A DNA stretch of 64,000 nt, from contig BTRK01000001.1 of NCBI GenBank assembly GCA_036245805.1, positions 27,969,087-28,033,086 on the forward strand, written 5' to 3'. The notes below the pieces were generated by a model, which worked only from the letters and a program-made list of their open reading frames with translations, did not search any database and had not been told where the DNA came from. Numbering within the stretch: position 1 is the first letter of the stretch; each line of letters starts with the position of its first letter. The translations under genes were made by a program, and so were the position numbers. Source of the stretch: Pristionchus mayeri (Eukaryota; Nematoda; Chromadorea; Rhabditida; Neodiplogasteridae). Shown here one piece after another: positions 10,450-22,500 of the stretch.

Positions 10450-13400
10450 ATGGGTCGACCCTCCTTGCTGCAGACCTCCCTGCTGCTGCTGCTGCTGGCT
10501 GCTGGAGCAGCCGCTCGCGGTGAGTACCGTAACCTACCGTACACTGGATTATGTTATAGGCTTACAGCGTAGTAGCTTCGATAGTGTTCGCCGAATCTTC
10601 GATAGATTATGCTATAACAAGTTTTGAATCGATAGCTAGCATGTTCCATGGTATGCTCGAACTTGCCTCTCGCAGTAAGGGGTAACCTTGCCGTCCATTC
10701 GTATCTTCCCCATTCCTCTCGTCTTTTCTCGCGCCTTTCTCTAGTAATGCGCGATGCTCAGCTGTGCTACTATTTTACCTTATCCCTGATCTACCAATTC
10801 TAACGCCATGTAGGCACAATCTATCAGACAACGCATTTGTAAGTACGGAGTCATGGTTGGATTGTTCGTAGCACTAGAGAAGACGCATGCTATCGATGAA
10901 AGCTTCGATCTTAACGCTTTGATGAGCGGCATGGCACACATTGAATACCTCGTCTGCCTCTTGAGCTAATCAAGCAGCTGTGTCGAATATGGTTTACCAC
11001 TGCAATAAATTCGAAGTGGACACATATGTGGATGATTTTATCTCAACGTCGTAGTCTGATCAACTTCAAATAATAGAATCCATAATAGACTATGCCAATT
11101 CAGAAAGAAAAATTACTCCACTGAAGCCATGTTGCAAAAAAAGCTTTCTCAATCACCATTTCCGTCCGAGAATGTAGACAAGGGTAACGATTAGAGATTT
11201 CGTTCTGCGTTCTGTCCAAAAAAATAACACGTAGAATGAAGAGAGCGGTTCCGGTCGATACCTTCTATTCTTATGATGGCACTAATCCGGATAAGAAACA
11301 AAAAAAACACCTTTCTCCAGTATTTTCACATTCGGCCCCCACACTGTCAAAACGTCTCCTCCGAAAATACTACGGAAGGGTTCTATAATATTTTGGCTTC
11401 TCATCCGGGTCCGGCTCTCATCCGGGGTTCTCACCAAGTGCCTTTATGATTATTTCTCATCCCTTTTCAATCTCGTCTCTCTCACAAGCATAGTCATTCT
11501 CTCCAGTGCTACCCGTAACCTTTCTGACCCTCTCCTCTCCTACCCTTCTCCTCCTAGCTCTTCTTACACATCTCATGCTCGAGTTACGCGATAGTTCGTA
11601 GAAACTGAGGTGCTCTACTCATCTTGCACTGTCTCTCGTCGGACAGAGAGAGCGAGAGAGCACGCCGATCTAGGAGAGTCCAGAGAGAAACGCTTGCAAC
11701 AGAAAGATGATCGGTCGATGATGGATGGGGCAGGAAGTCATCGTCGAGGTGTAGCATGAGTCATTAGGAGAGAGTAGTCGTCTGATTCTCTCCAAATCGC
11801 GTGCTCTCTCACTTTCTCTAACCCATTAGAGAGTACGGGAAAATGGGAGAGTGACGACTGCCTGGACGCGTGCCAACTGACCAAATGCCAGGAGAAGCAG
11901 AGAAGAAACATCTAAGTGGATTAGCCGAAAATTCGCGTCTCCTCATTTTAGTGCAATCTCGTTCAGTCTGAAGGGGAGAGCCACTCAATGTCGTTTACTC
12001 TCTCCTTCCCTCTGACCAGTGAGGAAATAAGGAAAAAGGAGAGATCAGGACTTCATGCCACTTCTCGCCTATTAGCCTCCTATAAACAACCGAGAGTTGT
12101 AAACTGGTAGAAACGTGAGCTTAGGGAAAGAAAAAACACGAAGTATAATAGCATGCAGGGAGAAATCTGAGACTGTAGGGAGAAATATGCTGGGAGTGAC
12201 AATCGATTGAGTTGAATCACGTTCACGAGATGCATGAGAATCATCAAGATGGCACTAGGACGGACGATAACCTTAATATTGACAACAAAAAATAGTACCC
12301 CTCTGAAGCATTTCAAAGAAGACTTATTACCAGTGTGGGAGCATACTTGAAAATCGGAAGGGTACTATTTTTTGTTACCATCCAACCTGGTGCCGTCAAG
12401 GTTAATTTACTTTGATATTTTACGAATAAATTTTAAAAAAAATTATAAACATATTTTCAGAATCCGAGGACGGCGTGAGCACGACGCAGATCTGCGCCCG
12501 CGTCCACAACAACACCGCCCTCGAGGGTACGAGTGATCTTTGATCTTTAATCTGTGAGAGATTCGCGGTCGAATTTTCCTCACAGATGACTGCTCCAAAA
12601 GAGGAGTTATTTAGAAATTAATTAGTCGATCTTTGATCTCTGTCCTCATGTTCTGAATAATCGACCACGTTGATCTTTGAACTATTCAGGTCTCACTCCC
12701 TCCGCTCTATTCCTCGGTAACGCTTACGAGTGCCAGAAGAAATGCGTGCAGTCTTACCCCGAGTGCACGGCAAGTCAGTGCATTTCCGGTTCACTTCCGG
12801 TTTCGAAATCAAAACAATAACAACAATCATTTTCGCAGTCGTCTACTACTACATTCGCAACGACACGAAGCACCACTACTGCTACCTGTTCAACCAGAAT
12901 TCTGCCTCGGGCAATGTAGGGTGATTTTTGATCTTTGTTTTGACATGAAATCGATTTCAGGTCTCGCTCATCGAGCAGAAACCGCCCACGAAGAAGGATC
13001 TCGTCAGGTGATCAGAGATCAAAGTTCAAAGACCAGCAATTCTTTGTGCTGCAGAGACACACGTAGTGACGTACACACTACTAGTGGGCCTTTAGAATAC
13101 ACGCATAGAATGCTAATCGCTTTACATAAATGCATGCATTCCAGGAGATAAAGATTACAATTTTGAGATCATAGATAACTTCTCAGGATGCTCGAGTTGG
13201 TGACTAACTGCCACGAGTTCGACGCCTATCCTCCGATCTCCGAGGAGGAAGGAGAGGGATACGCCAGCTCGTCCGATAGAGTGGACAGAAAGAAGAGACG
13301 TGAGTGGCAACGAGATGAGCTTTGATCTTTTATTTTCCAAACTTTTCATCTTTTACATAGAAAGTTGACTGCATTTCTTGACTTGGCAGAATCAATGCCA

Positions 13401-16400
13401 ATGTTTTTTGTGTGCTCAGTATTAATTAAATAATTACAAATATTATTATTTTAGACGACGGTGAAGAAATCGACGCTGGCGAATGGACCGACTGGTCGGC
13501 CTGCTCCGAGAACGGAGGTGATTGATCCTTCTAAACTTTGGCTTCTCATCTAATAATAACTTATTGCGAGAGCTTTCAACCATTCGCGCATACCATTCTC
13601 TTTCTTCTTGATCTTCGATCTCTGCCTCCTCAGATTCTACCACTCGCACCCGCGAGTGCACGTATGGTCGTCGCATTGAGCGTCGTGGCTGCCCCGCCCG
13701 TCGTCCTCCCCAGCAGCAGGTGATCTTTGATCTTTAGATTCACTAAATCTTACTTATCATTCCCAGGTAATTTCTGAACTTGTTCACATTTACCACTGAA
13801 TCACGCACAAAAAATACTGCCACAGAATCATTCCCATTCCATGCCTGTACGATGAGCCATTACACTTGAAATGACCTCATGTTCTGCCTTTCACCTCACT
13901 AGTGACGTCACGCATTGATCGTAAATAGCGATGGCCTAGCATGAAATATTCCCCTTCATTCTCACGAGAAAAATCGAAGAGCTATTAATTTGACTACTCG
14001 AGGCGATTCTTGCAAATCCACTCCTACTCCTAATTCCTTCCTCAGATCGGCGTCGCTCCCCCTCCTCCTCGATCCTCCTCTCCCCAGGGACTGCACGGAG
14101 GACACGCAGGAGTGGTGAGCAGATGATCTTTGATCTCGGTCTGCTGAGAGAGTTCTCTCTGTTCGACAAGTGACTCTCCATATTCGCAATCCAAAATTGA
14201 GAGACTCGAGTTTAGCGCCCAATCCTTTGCTGTTCATAACACTCATAGTATCAATTTGGATTTCCTTCGATCCCTCAATCTGTTAACGCTGCTCGTGTTC
14301 CCCACTAACCTGCTTTCAAGGAGACAACAATCTCTTTTTTTTGGGAACGGAGATAAGGGTGAATGAGCGACTAATCACGCGTCGCGGCTGGAAGTGCTTC
14401 CTGTTTTGCAGCTCGCGCCCATCATCAACACGCATCAGCAGCACCCGCAGCATCCTCAGCAGCCTCAGCAGCCTCAGCAGCACCCTTCACTGCCGCAGAT
14501 TGTGCGTTGCTGCAAAGCATTCCTTCTCGTCTGACTCTCTCCTGTTTCCATGCTCTCTCTCCGGCTAGAAAAAAAGCGAGAGAGCACGCAATAGTGGGAG
14601 ATTCAGACAATTCGTCCAAATCGCCTAAATATTAAGGCACTATCACGATAACACAAAGTGTAGATGAACGGATCGGCCATAGCCAGATCTTTGATGCTTT
14701 GATATTGACTATCAAATGCCCTTCCAGGACCCCCGTCAGCAGATCTCTCCGAATGACGCACAGGCACAGCTCTACGCCGAGAGGTAAATCGCTGCTAAAC
14801 ACATAAATACGCTGCTAGATACAGGAAGTCAACTCTTTCAGGATGGCCAACTACCGTCCGCGTATGCGTCACCCCGCCATCGCACAGGCCGTACCTTGCA
14901 CCGGACCCCGCTGCCCCGCGCCCAGGAGACGGTACACTAACTTCTAATCGATAGTCCACAACTACAGTACTCATTGATTATGAACTGACTTTCAGCCCCG
15001 AGGAGGCTCCTCGTGCGCTGCCCGTCGGTCCTCCCGTACCTACGAGAGCTCCCGCCCCGCTGCCCTCTCCCACCAGGTATACGGTAGATGGAGGATAAGG
15101 TATCGGATCGATCGATAATGATGTCGGTAGATCACTGAGGGGACATCAATAATTATCTGGATGTTCCAGATACCGTCCTGCACCTCCTCCCGCACCCAAC
15201 TGCAACTCGCCCGGATGCGTGCCCACTAGAGCTCCCCTCGGTGAGAGATCAATGTTCACTTTCAGTATCTTCATCAGCCGATGTAGATACTGAGAGGCCG
15301 ACTTTATTCAAATATTGATTCCCAAATGAAACTGATTGAATATCAGGGAAGCTACTGTAATCTCATCGATCGATATTTCAGGCGAGTGGTTCGACTGGTC
15401 TGACTGGTCGGTGTGCTCGTGCACCTGCGGAGATGGGGTGATGCAGAGGAGGAGGGAGTGCAACGGAGGATACTGTGTGGTGAGTCGGGGATACGGTTGT
15501 AAACAAATAAACAAATAACAACAACAACAATAATAAGAACAACAACAACAGCAACAACAACCCCTCAGGGCGACGAGTACGAGGAGTCCCGGTGCTCGAT
15601 GGGTCCGTGCCAGACGTGGTCGGAGTGGTGCGAGTGGAGCGAGTGTCGCGCTGCCAATGGACAGAACTGCGGACGAGGAATGAGCGAGAGAACCAGGTAA
15701 GAATTCAAATGTTAATTTAGCGCCCGTTTCAATATGGAAAATAGAGATGTTGTTGAAAACTCGATTGAGCAAGGATATACCGTTAATCAGAGATACAAGC
15801 GGAGTAAAGACACGACGCTCACTCGAATTCAGAAACGATTTGCACCTTGGATGGCCTTCCGAATTAGCTGTTAACAGAAAGATGATGCATTTTTGAATGT
15901 CTTTTAAAACGAAAACGTTCGTAATTTCATGGTACTTTTATCGGACGATAGAGACAAGACAGCGAGCGAAAAAAGATGAACCATCTTCATCACCCCATTT
16001 CAGATACTGCCTTCTCGGCACGCAGCGCTGCGAGGGCAACGACTACGAGGTAGTGTTTTGACAAAACAATAACAACATCATCAATAACAACAACAATAAC
16101 AATAACAACACCCTTCTCAGTCTCGCGAGTGCGATCTTGGCGCGTGTCCCGAGTGGAGCGAGTGGGAGCAGTGGACGGGATGCTCGGTCAGCTGCGGAGA
16201 CAACGGCAGAAGAAGCAGGCAGAGAGGCTGTCTGGGCGGAGTGAGAGGAGACGAGTGCCCGGGTAGGGTAGCCGCTTTTCAATATCTCAAAAGTATCGCT
16301 GTTTCATGAGCAAATGGTGCTGTGGCAGCTTTTTGATCTTCTCAGAATTAGGATGCGCTAGACATCTTTTCCATTATGTTCTTGCTGATTACGGCACGAC

Positions 16401-18113
16401 GTAATTATTGGTTCATCAATTATCGATTATCCGCTCAGGACCCCGTCAGGAGGAGGCGGCGTGCGAGCCGCAGCCGCCCTGCTCCTTCTGGGCTAACTGG
16501 GGCGACTGGGGACTGTGCTCGGTCACTTGCGGAAGAGGTACGGTATACAGTAATCTCTTTCTATCGAGTACTGACTTAATTGCAGGCGCCAAGAGGAGAA
16601 CTCGCGTGTGCCAGCACGGCACGGACTGCCCCGGAGAGATCGAGGTGGGTATTAAAAAATCAGTGTTCGATTCAAAGTCACGTTCTATCGTATCCTTCTA
16701 CCGTAATCTTCCTTTTAGGAGACGACATACTGCGACGAGGCTCCTTGTGCTCAGTGGACGGAGTGGTGCGAGTGGGGAGAGTGCAGTGCACAGTGCGGAC
16801 CCGGTGAGTCCATGCTTACTATCTGACCTAGTATGCTGAAGTTAGGCGACCAGCACATTTATTGGATTGGCTGATTACCTTTAGCAAGATAAACTTTTCC
16901 AAGTTAAGGTGCTGCTTGGCAAAGCGTCTATTTTATAAATTTTTCATCGTTAGAATTTTTCAGGATCCCGCGAACGCTCTCGCATCTGTATGGGCTCTGA
17001 CGGACAGGAGAGCCGATTCTGCCTCGGAGCACCCACGGTAAGCCGATTGTATCGTATCTTTTATTATTGATTTTCCTCACTGTAGTGTTCTATTTTGATG
17101 GTAGCAGTGTGCTTCCTCTTCAACTGTACTATCCATTCACAATCTAGTAATCAATATTTCTACCGTACCCTACCGTAACCTACCGTACCCCTTGTCGTTG
17201 CAGGAGTCGCAGGCTTGCGAGGGTCGCGACTGCTGCTCGTGGTCTGAATGGTGTGGATGGAGTGACTGCGACAAGAGATGCGGAGGGGGATTGAGCAGCA
17301 GGACTAGAGTGTGCGAGAGGAATGGATTCGCGGGTGGGGACTCAAGACTTTCCCTTTCCTTCTCATCGCTATGAAACTAGTTGTGTCTTCTAATATTCAA
17401 CAGCTCAGTGCTGCTTATGGAGTGAGGGGGCTTGAATATGTCTCTGAATGCCATTAATAATGAGAGGATGCATAGCTTCAATCAATTTCACCTGTTCTTC
17501 CACAGTTCGTTCAGAGCGAGTCTAACACAGAGTATCTCCAATCTTCTCTTTCAGACCCGACCTGCCAGTGCCCGGGCGCCCCCCAAGAGGACCGCGTGTG
17601 CAACCCACAGCCGTGCGCCCCGCTCTGCGCCTGGACCGAGTGGTAAGTCCCGCCCACCCAAGCTCATCCCACTTTAATTAATTAAATAATTAATTTAATT
17701 TTGTTAAATAATTAATTAACAAAATTAAAGGTGCGCCTGGTCGGACTGCTCGACGACGCTGCAGTGCGAGGTCGGCGTGCAGCTCAGGTGACTTACTAAT
17801 TAATTAATATTATCTGATTTGTAATTAATTAATTTTGTTGATTAAGCAATAATTAATTAATTAATTTCAGAAGCCGTCAGTGCGTGGGCGAATCGGGCTG
17901 TGAGTGCATCGGACTCGCGGAGGAGAACCAGGTAATTTCATTTTCGAAAATCCAAATATTGAAGGATATGATTGAAAATGATGTGAACGAATGAAGAGAT
18001 CTATGTGAGGAATCCTTAATAAGGAAAATTCGCTATCATTGGATCAGAGGGCAATCCTGTGATTTCAGCAATGCCGCGGCCCGATCCCCTGCCCCAAGCC
18101 GACTCCTTGCTAA
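10450..18113 (+). CDS. Secreted PAN-like + eight thrombospondin type 1 repeat protein
   Basis: About 27 small exons give roughly 750 residues. Residues 1-22 are a signal peptide (LLLLLLAAGAAA). Next comes a cysteine-rich PAN/apple-like module (ICARVHNNTALEG, AYECQKKCVQSYPEC, HHYCYLFNQ, LVTNCHEF), then a linker rich in R/P/Q, including a CAG-coded HPQQPQQPQQ stretch near 14430. Eight TSP1-like modules follow, with WxxW cores: WTDWSACS, WFDWSDWSVCSCTCG, WSEWCEWSEC, WSEWEQWTGCSVSCG, WANWGDWGLCSVTCG, WTEWCEWGECSAQCG, WSEWCGWSDC, WTEWCAWSDC. WxxW tryptophans are usual C-mannosylation sites. There is no protease or membrane segment, so an extracellular-matrix or guidance-type role is only an inference. 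The stop is a plain TAA after PTPC. Intron 1 (10.5-12.5 kb) holds two MITEs. Confidence 0.88.
11278..11442. mobile_element. MITE, GGCACTA family, copy 1
   Basis: Starts GGCACTAATCCGG and ends with a near inverted complement (CATCCGGGGTTCTC..AAGTGCC). Lies in intron 1 of the TSP1 gene. About 165 bp, with no coding potential. Confidence 0.65.
12251..12394. mobile_element. MITE, GGCACTA family, copy 2
   Basis: Starts GGCACTAGGACGGACG and ends CCAACCTGGTGCC. It carries an inner inverted pair around AAAAAATAGTACCC. In intron 1 of the TSP1 gene, 0.8 kb from copy 1. Confidence 0.65.
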
Positions 18114-19593
18114 GCCCCCTATTACTCATTATTCGTCCTCATCATAACATTAATCTTACATCATCGTAAATAATCGTAAACTAACTTTCTTCCTAATACA
18201 GCCATGACACCACCTCTTGTAATCGAGCTAATGACCCCTCCATTGTATTCCTTACAGAGTTCAGGATTTGGTAGTTCTTTTCTCTACTAAATGAAAATCG
18301 TGAAACTAGGAGACTTCTATCCCTCCACTTCGAACTCTTTCTTTCCGGCGTGCCTTTCGTAAGCTAGTCGATTTTCTCGCATTGCCAAACCATCCCTACC
18401 GTATCTCGAATAGGAACCATGCTTTATACATTGCAATAGTGTGCTCTAATCTTCTTATTGTAAGACTATTCATTATCGATAAATCTCTCAGGAAATGTTT
18501 GGGGCTTCTTTCCGTTTCTATGACACATCGTACGAAAAAATAAAAATTCCTGGTGAAAGAAGGTGGTGTGAAAATCCCCTGGCATTATCATTGTAGGCGC
18601 CTTTCTTTTCTTTCTATGGATCAAAATTTTCCTTCCTTCCATGCTTAAGTCGGGGCATTCGATGAAAAGAAGTATGGAAGAGACTAAAATTGCAGTTCGA
18701 TTTGATAGATATCATAATTGCGCAATGATTAAAATGACCTCTACAATCAGCGCTGATCGAATGGCTGTTTCAAGAAACCCTGCTAATGAGTGAAAGGTTC
18801 ACCGGCTTGGATCGGCACGAGCAATCAACAATAAGCGTTCGAAGGGCGAATTCTTTTTGAGTACTCTTCTTTTTTTTGTGATTTCTGGAGACTGACTGCA
18901 TCATATAGTCGCATCATTCTAGCCTTTCTACTTTTCATGACAAGAGCGTCACACATTTTAAAGAATAATTTCTAAATCAAATTTCCACCCTCACATCAGT
19001 ATCTCTTCTCTAGCGGGAGTGTGTCGGCTCAACCGAATATCCGATTCTTTTTTCCCTCGTAAACGCCCTTTCTGCAAAAGCGCTGCACTTAACGCATTCG
19101 CAGATTGAGTAAAACGCAGATTTGGAAATTTACATGACTCGTTGCAATTGGATCGCAGAGTAGAGCACGAATACATCCGAGTACTCATTTTATCCTCTTC
19201 AATCTGCATCTACGAATAGACTGCAATTCGAATTGAACGATTGCACCCTCGGGATACGAACGAGGAGAGCGCGCATCTCCACTTCTTCTCCTCTTCTTTC
19301 TTCTTCTCCTCTTCTTTCTTCTTCTTCTCGTTTTCTCGCCTCGCCCTCTTTCGTTCCAGACTGAGCACTGCCTCCTCGGCGGGCTGTCAACTTCACCAAT
19401 CGCACTGCAAACTACAGAGTTAGGGGGAATGTGCGGAATGGTTTGTTCACTCTGGTGTCTATAAAAATTGTCTGGTGGAAGGGAAGGAGTAGGGGCTTGA
19501 AAGATCATCTTGGTGCAATTTCTCACATCTTTCTGTTACTATTTGCCTCACCATATGACAGAAAGACGTGTGCAGAAGAAGAAACAAATGTCT
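18114..19593. other. Convergent intergenic region, TSP1 gene (+) and TRPM-A (-)
   Basis: No complete gene supported. A CTT/CTC-rich tract at 19275-19335 keeps long Arg/Lys-rich frames open on the minus strand. A 3' extension of the TRPM-A gene into 19185-19530 is possible but cannot be proved from the sequence. Confidence 0.4.
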
Positions 19594-22500
19594 TCACAAA
19601 TTTTTCATAATTCCTGAAAATGTAGCAAGTCTAGAGTCTGCAATACCTGCTAGCCATCGGGGAATCATCACTAGGAAGAAGCGCAACACGAAGGGAACGA
19701 GGGTGAAAGGAGGAGGAATGAACGGCTTCTTCCTGTACTCGTCCAGTCTCTCAACTTTCATCTTTACTTGTAATTTTAAGGCTATTTTTACCCGATAAAA
19801 TTCGAATTGCAACTCGGCCTGGGGGCAGGAAGTCGCGCATAGTTCGTCGTAGGCAGATCTGAAGTTTTAGGAATATTTTAAAATTTAATTTAATTCGAAC
19901 TAACGTGAGGAAGGAAGTGATGAGATTGATGAGGACGACTGTCGATACGAGAACGTAGATGAGTAGTGAGATCTGTTTCGTGATTTTTACCCCTTTGATA
20001 TTTCTCATAGTTTCTGTCTGCCTGGCAAAGGCGCCTTTTATCCGGATTGTCTTGCATGCTTGCGAATTCTTTTTGTCACATCTTCCGACATTCATGCGAA
20101 AGGAAATGAATAATAACTTACCGGAATAAGCCACGTTCTAATGATACAGTCAATAGCTGATTCGGCATTCATACTCGTCGTGTTCGAGCAGCTTTCGATC
20201 TTGCCTGATATTTTGCGAATTGCCATCTGGGAAATTTTAATTTTTTTCAAATTCATAAATATTCATAAACCCTATGCCCACGCATCTAATTATTTTCCCA
20301 TTTGCGATACAGTGCGATATTTTTTGTGAAAATTCTTTCTATACCGACCTAGACGCGAGAGAGTGCTTATATTCAAGATGACATTTCATGACAGAGGTCT
20401 TCTCTAACTCCACTACCTTGCTTGACGTCGTCTTCCATCTCAGCGAAGATCTCGAAGGCGCCGTTGCTGAAGACTCGCCACGGGATGTGCACCACCTCGA
20501 CGACCTCGCCTGATAATATTCATCATCAACTTCACCAATATTCAATTTTCCGAACAGAATATATCGAATGGTGTTCGATGCTAAATAAAGTAATTTTTTT
20601 GTATAATTAAAAAAAAGTAAATCACCTGTAAGCGAAAGAATCGTGACAGCGTAGGTGAGCCAGAACAGCAGAAACACGACCAGGAACGAGAGGAGGATCC
20701 GGCTCTCAAACAATATCGGTTAAGGTTAAAATAGCGCACCCAAATAAATATACAGGGTGCGGAGAAAGTACTTTAACATGGATTTAACCATGTATCTTCC
20801 TTCAATGGCATCGATTTTTTTTTGAAACAGTACACATTATTTATCAGAGACAGTAGGAAGATAACAACATGATATTACTCGATTTGACCTCCATTGGCCT
20901 TGACGACAGCCTTGAGACGAGAAGGGACTGACTCGATGACGGATCGCAGGTAGTGGGTATCGATTTTCTCCCATGCATTCTGGAGGGACTTCTTGAGGCT
21001 ATCCAAACTCTGGTGGCGAACAGAGCAAACATTCTTCTCCAGTACCGACCACACGCTGAAGTCAAGGGGAGAGAGATCCGGACTGTTCAAGGGCCATTCA
21101 TCGGATGGAATGAAGTCGGGCAAATGGGTGGTGCAGCACTTCTGGGTCAGTTTTGCGGAATGAGCGGGGGCAGAATCCTGCTGGAAGGTCCAATGACGTC
21201 CTTTGAAGTGGGAACGAGACCAAGGGAGGAGGTTCTTCTCCAGAATCTCCTTGATGTAGTAGTTCTTGTCCACCTTCACACCGGGCTTGACGAAGACGAG
21301 GGGGTCTTGCCAGTCGCACAGACCCCTGCCCAAACCATCACCGATTGCGGGTGGGAAACACGTGAGACAGTACTTCCTCGGGCATTGGCTTGCTGACTTG
21401 ACTTGGCAATGATCCTCGTGTTCTGGCTGTTGAAGACCTGCTCCAACGTGATCACCTTCTCATCCGAGTAGAGAGTCGTGAGATGTTCGCCATGTGCGAT
21501 CCTCCCTAGGAGCTTCTTGCATCTCTTGAGCCTCTTCTCCTTGTGAATGCCAGTCAGACCCTGGCCCTTACGCATCTTGTAAGGGTGGGACGTGAGACCA
21601 GAGTGAACTACCTTGCGCACCGAATGCTCGTCGATTCCGAGATCACGGGCCATCTTTCTCATAGATCGGATGGGATCACGTGCAACTCGCATCTGCACGA
21701 TTTTCTTGTTCTTCCGAGTGACAGCAGTGTGAGGTCTGCCCACGGTACGGTCCTTAGTCGTGCCCAGCGCCTTGAAGCGGCAGATGGTATTGTGAACGGT
21801 CTGACGGGAAACTCGGAGTTTCTTCGAAATTCCAGCTGGGGACTCGCCGAGGGTCCAAAGGTCAATAATGGATTTCCGGTACTGGTGGTGTCGAGTCATT
21901 ACTAGGGGATACTATTTGAAGTGCGCATTAAACACCTCGAGTGGTATACTAAAACGTGTTATAACATGCCTTAAAAAAGGGTTCCCACGAGTCTCGCGGA
22001 CAACAAACTGGCACCATGGGGTTATAGAGGCCGCTTTTCCGATCAGAAATCAATTGGTTTTAAAACGCATTCTCCATAAGACTGCAGGGGGTATGGCACA
22101 ACTCCGGCAAAATGATCGCCCAGGGCTCAAACTTTCAGGATATGATCGCTAGGCATCACTAATCTTTCCAGCTGAAGTTGGTGTCGAAATTTCGATTTTG
22201 ATCTACAAAAATCGATAATTTCAAATTTTGGATTTCGACCTCGTGCTATACATCATTCAAAAGAGCGCAAAAAATTATGTTGAAATGCATACTTTCGCCA
22301 AAAATAATTTATTCTGGCGCAAGAAATACATTCAAATGTGCAATTTTTCGCTACTGTGCTTAATTGTAGGCGTATCTACCCATCTCAAAGTTGCGCCCAC
22401 CCTCCAGTTCCTATATATATCGTACCAAATCCATCCAGTAATATGTTTATTTTATAATATTAGCATATTTTCAGTGCCAAATTGCCTTCCATGCCGTCCG

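Noticed and set aside
12530..14140. Cluster of TCF/POP-1 (Wnt) enhancer sites
   Set aside because: CTTTGATC is part of a longer repeat found in introns of many unrelated genes here, so a Wnt enhancer is not supported.
19185..19526. Arg/Lys-rich frame as a TRPM-A tail exon
   Set aside because: Driven by a CTT/CTC tract; no acceptor in the right phase could be fixed. Left as an open possibility, not annotated.
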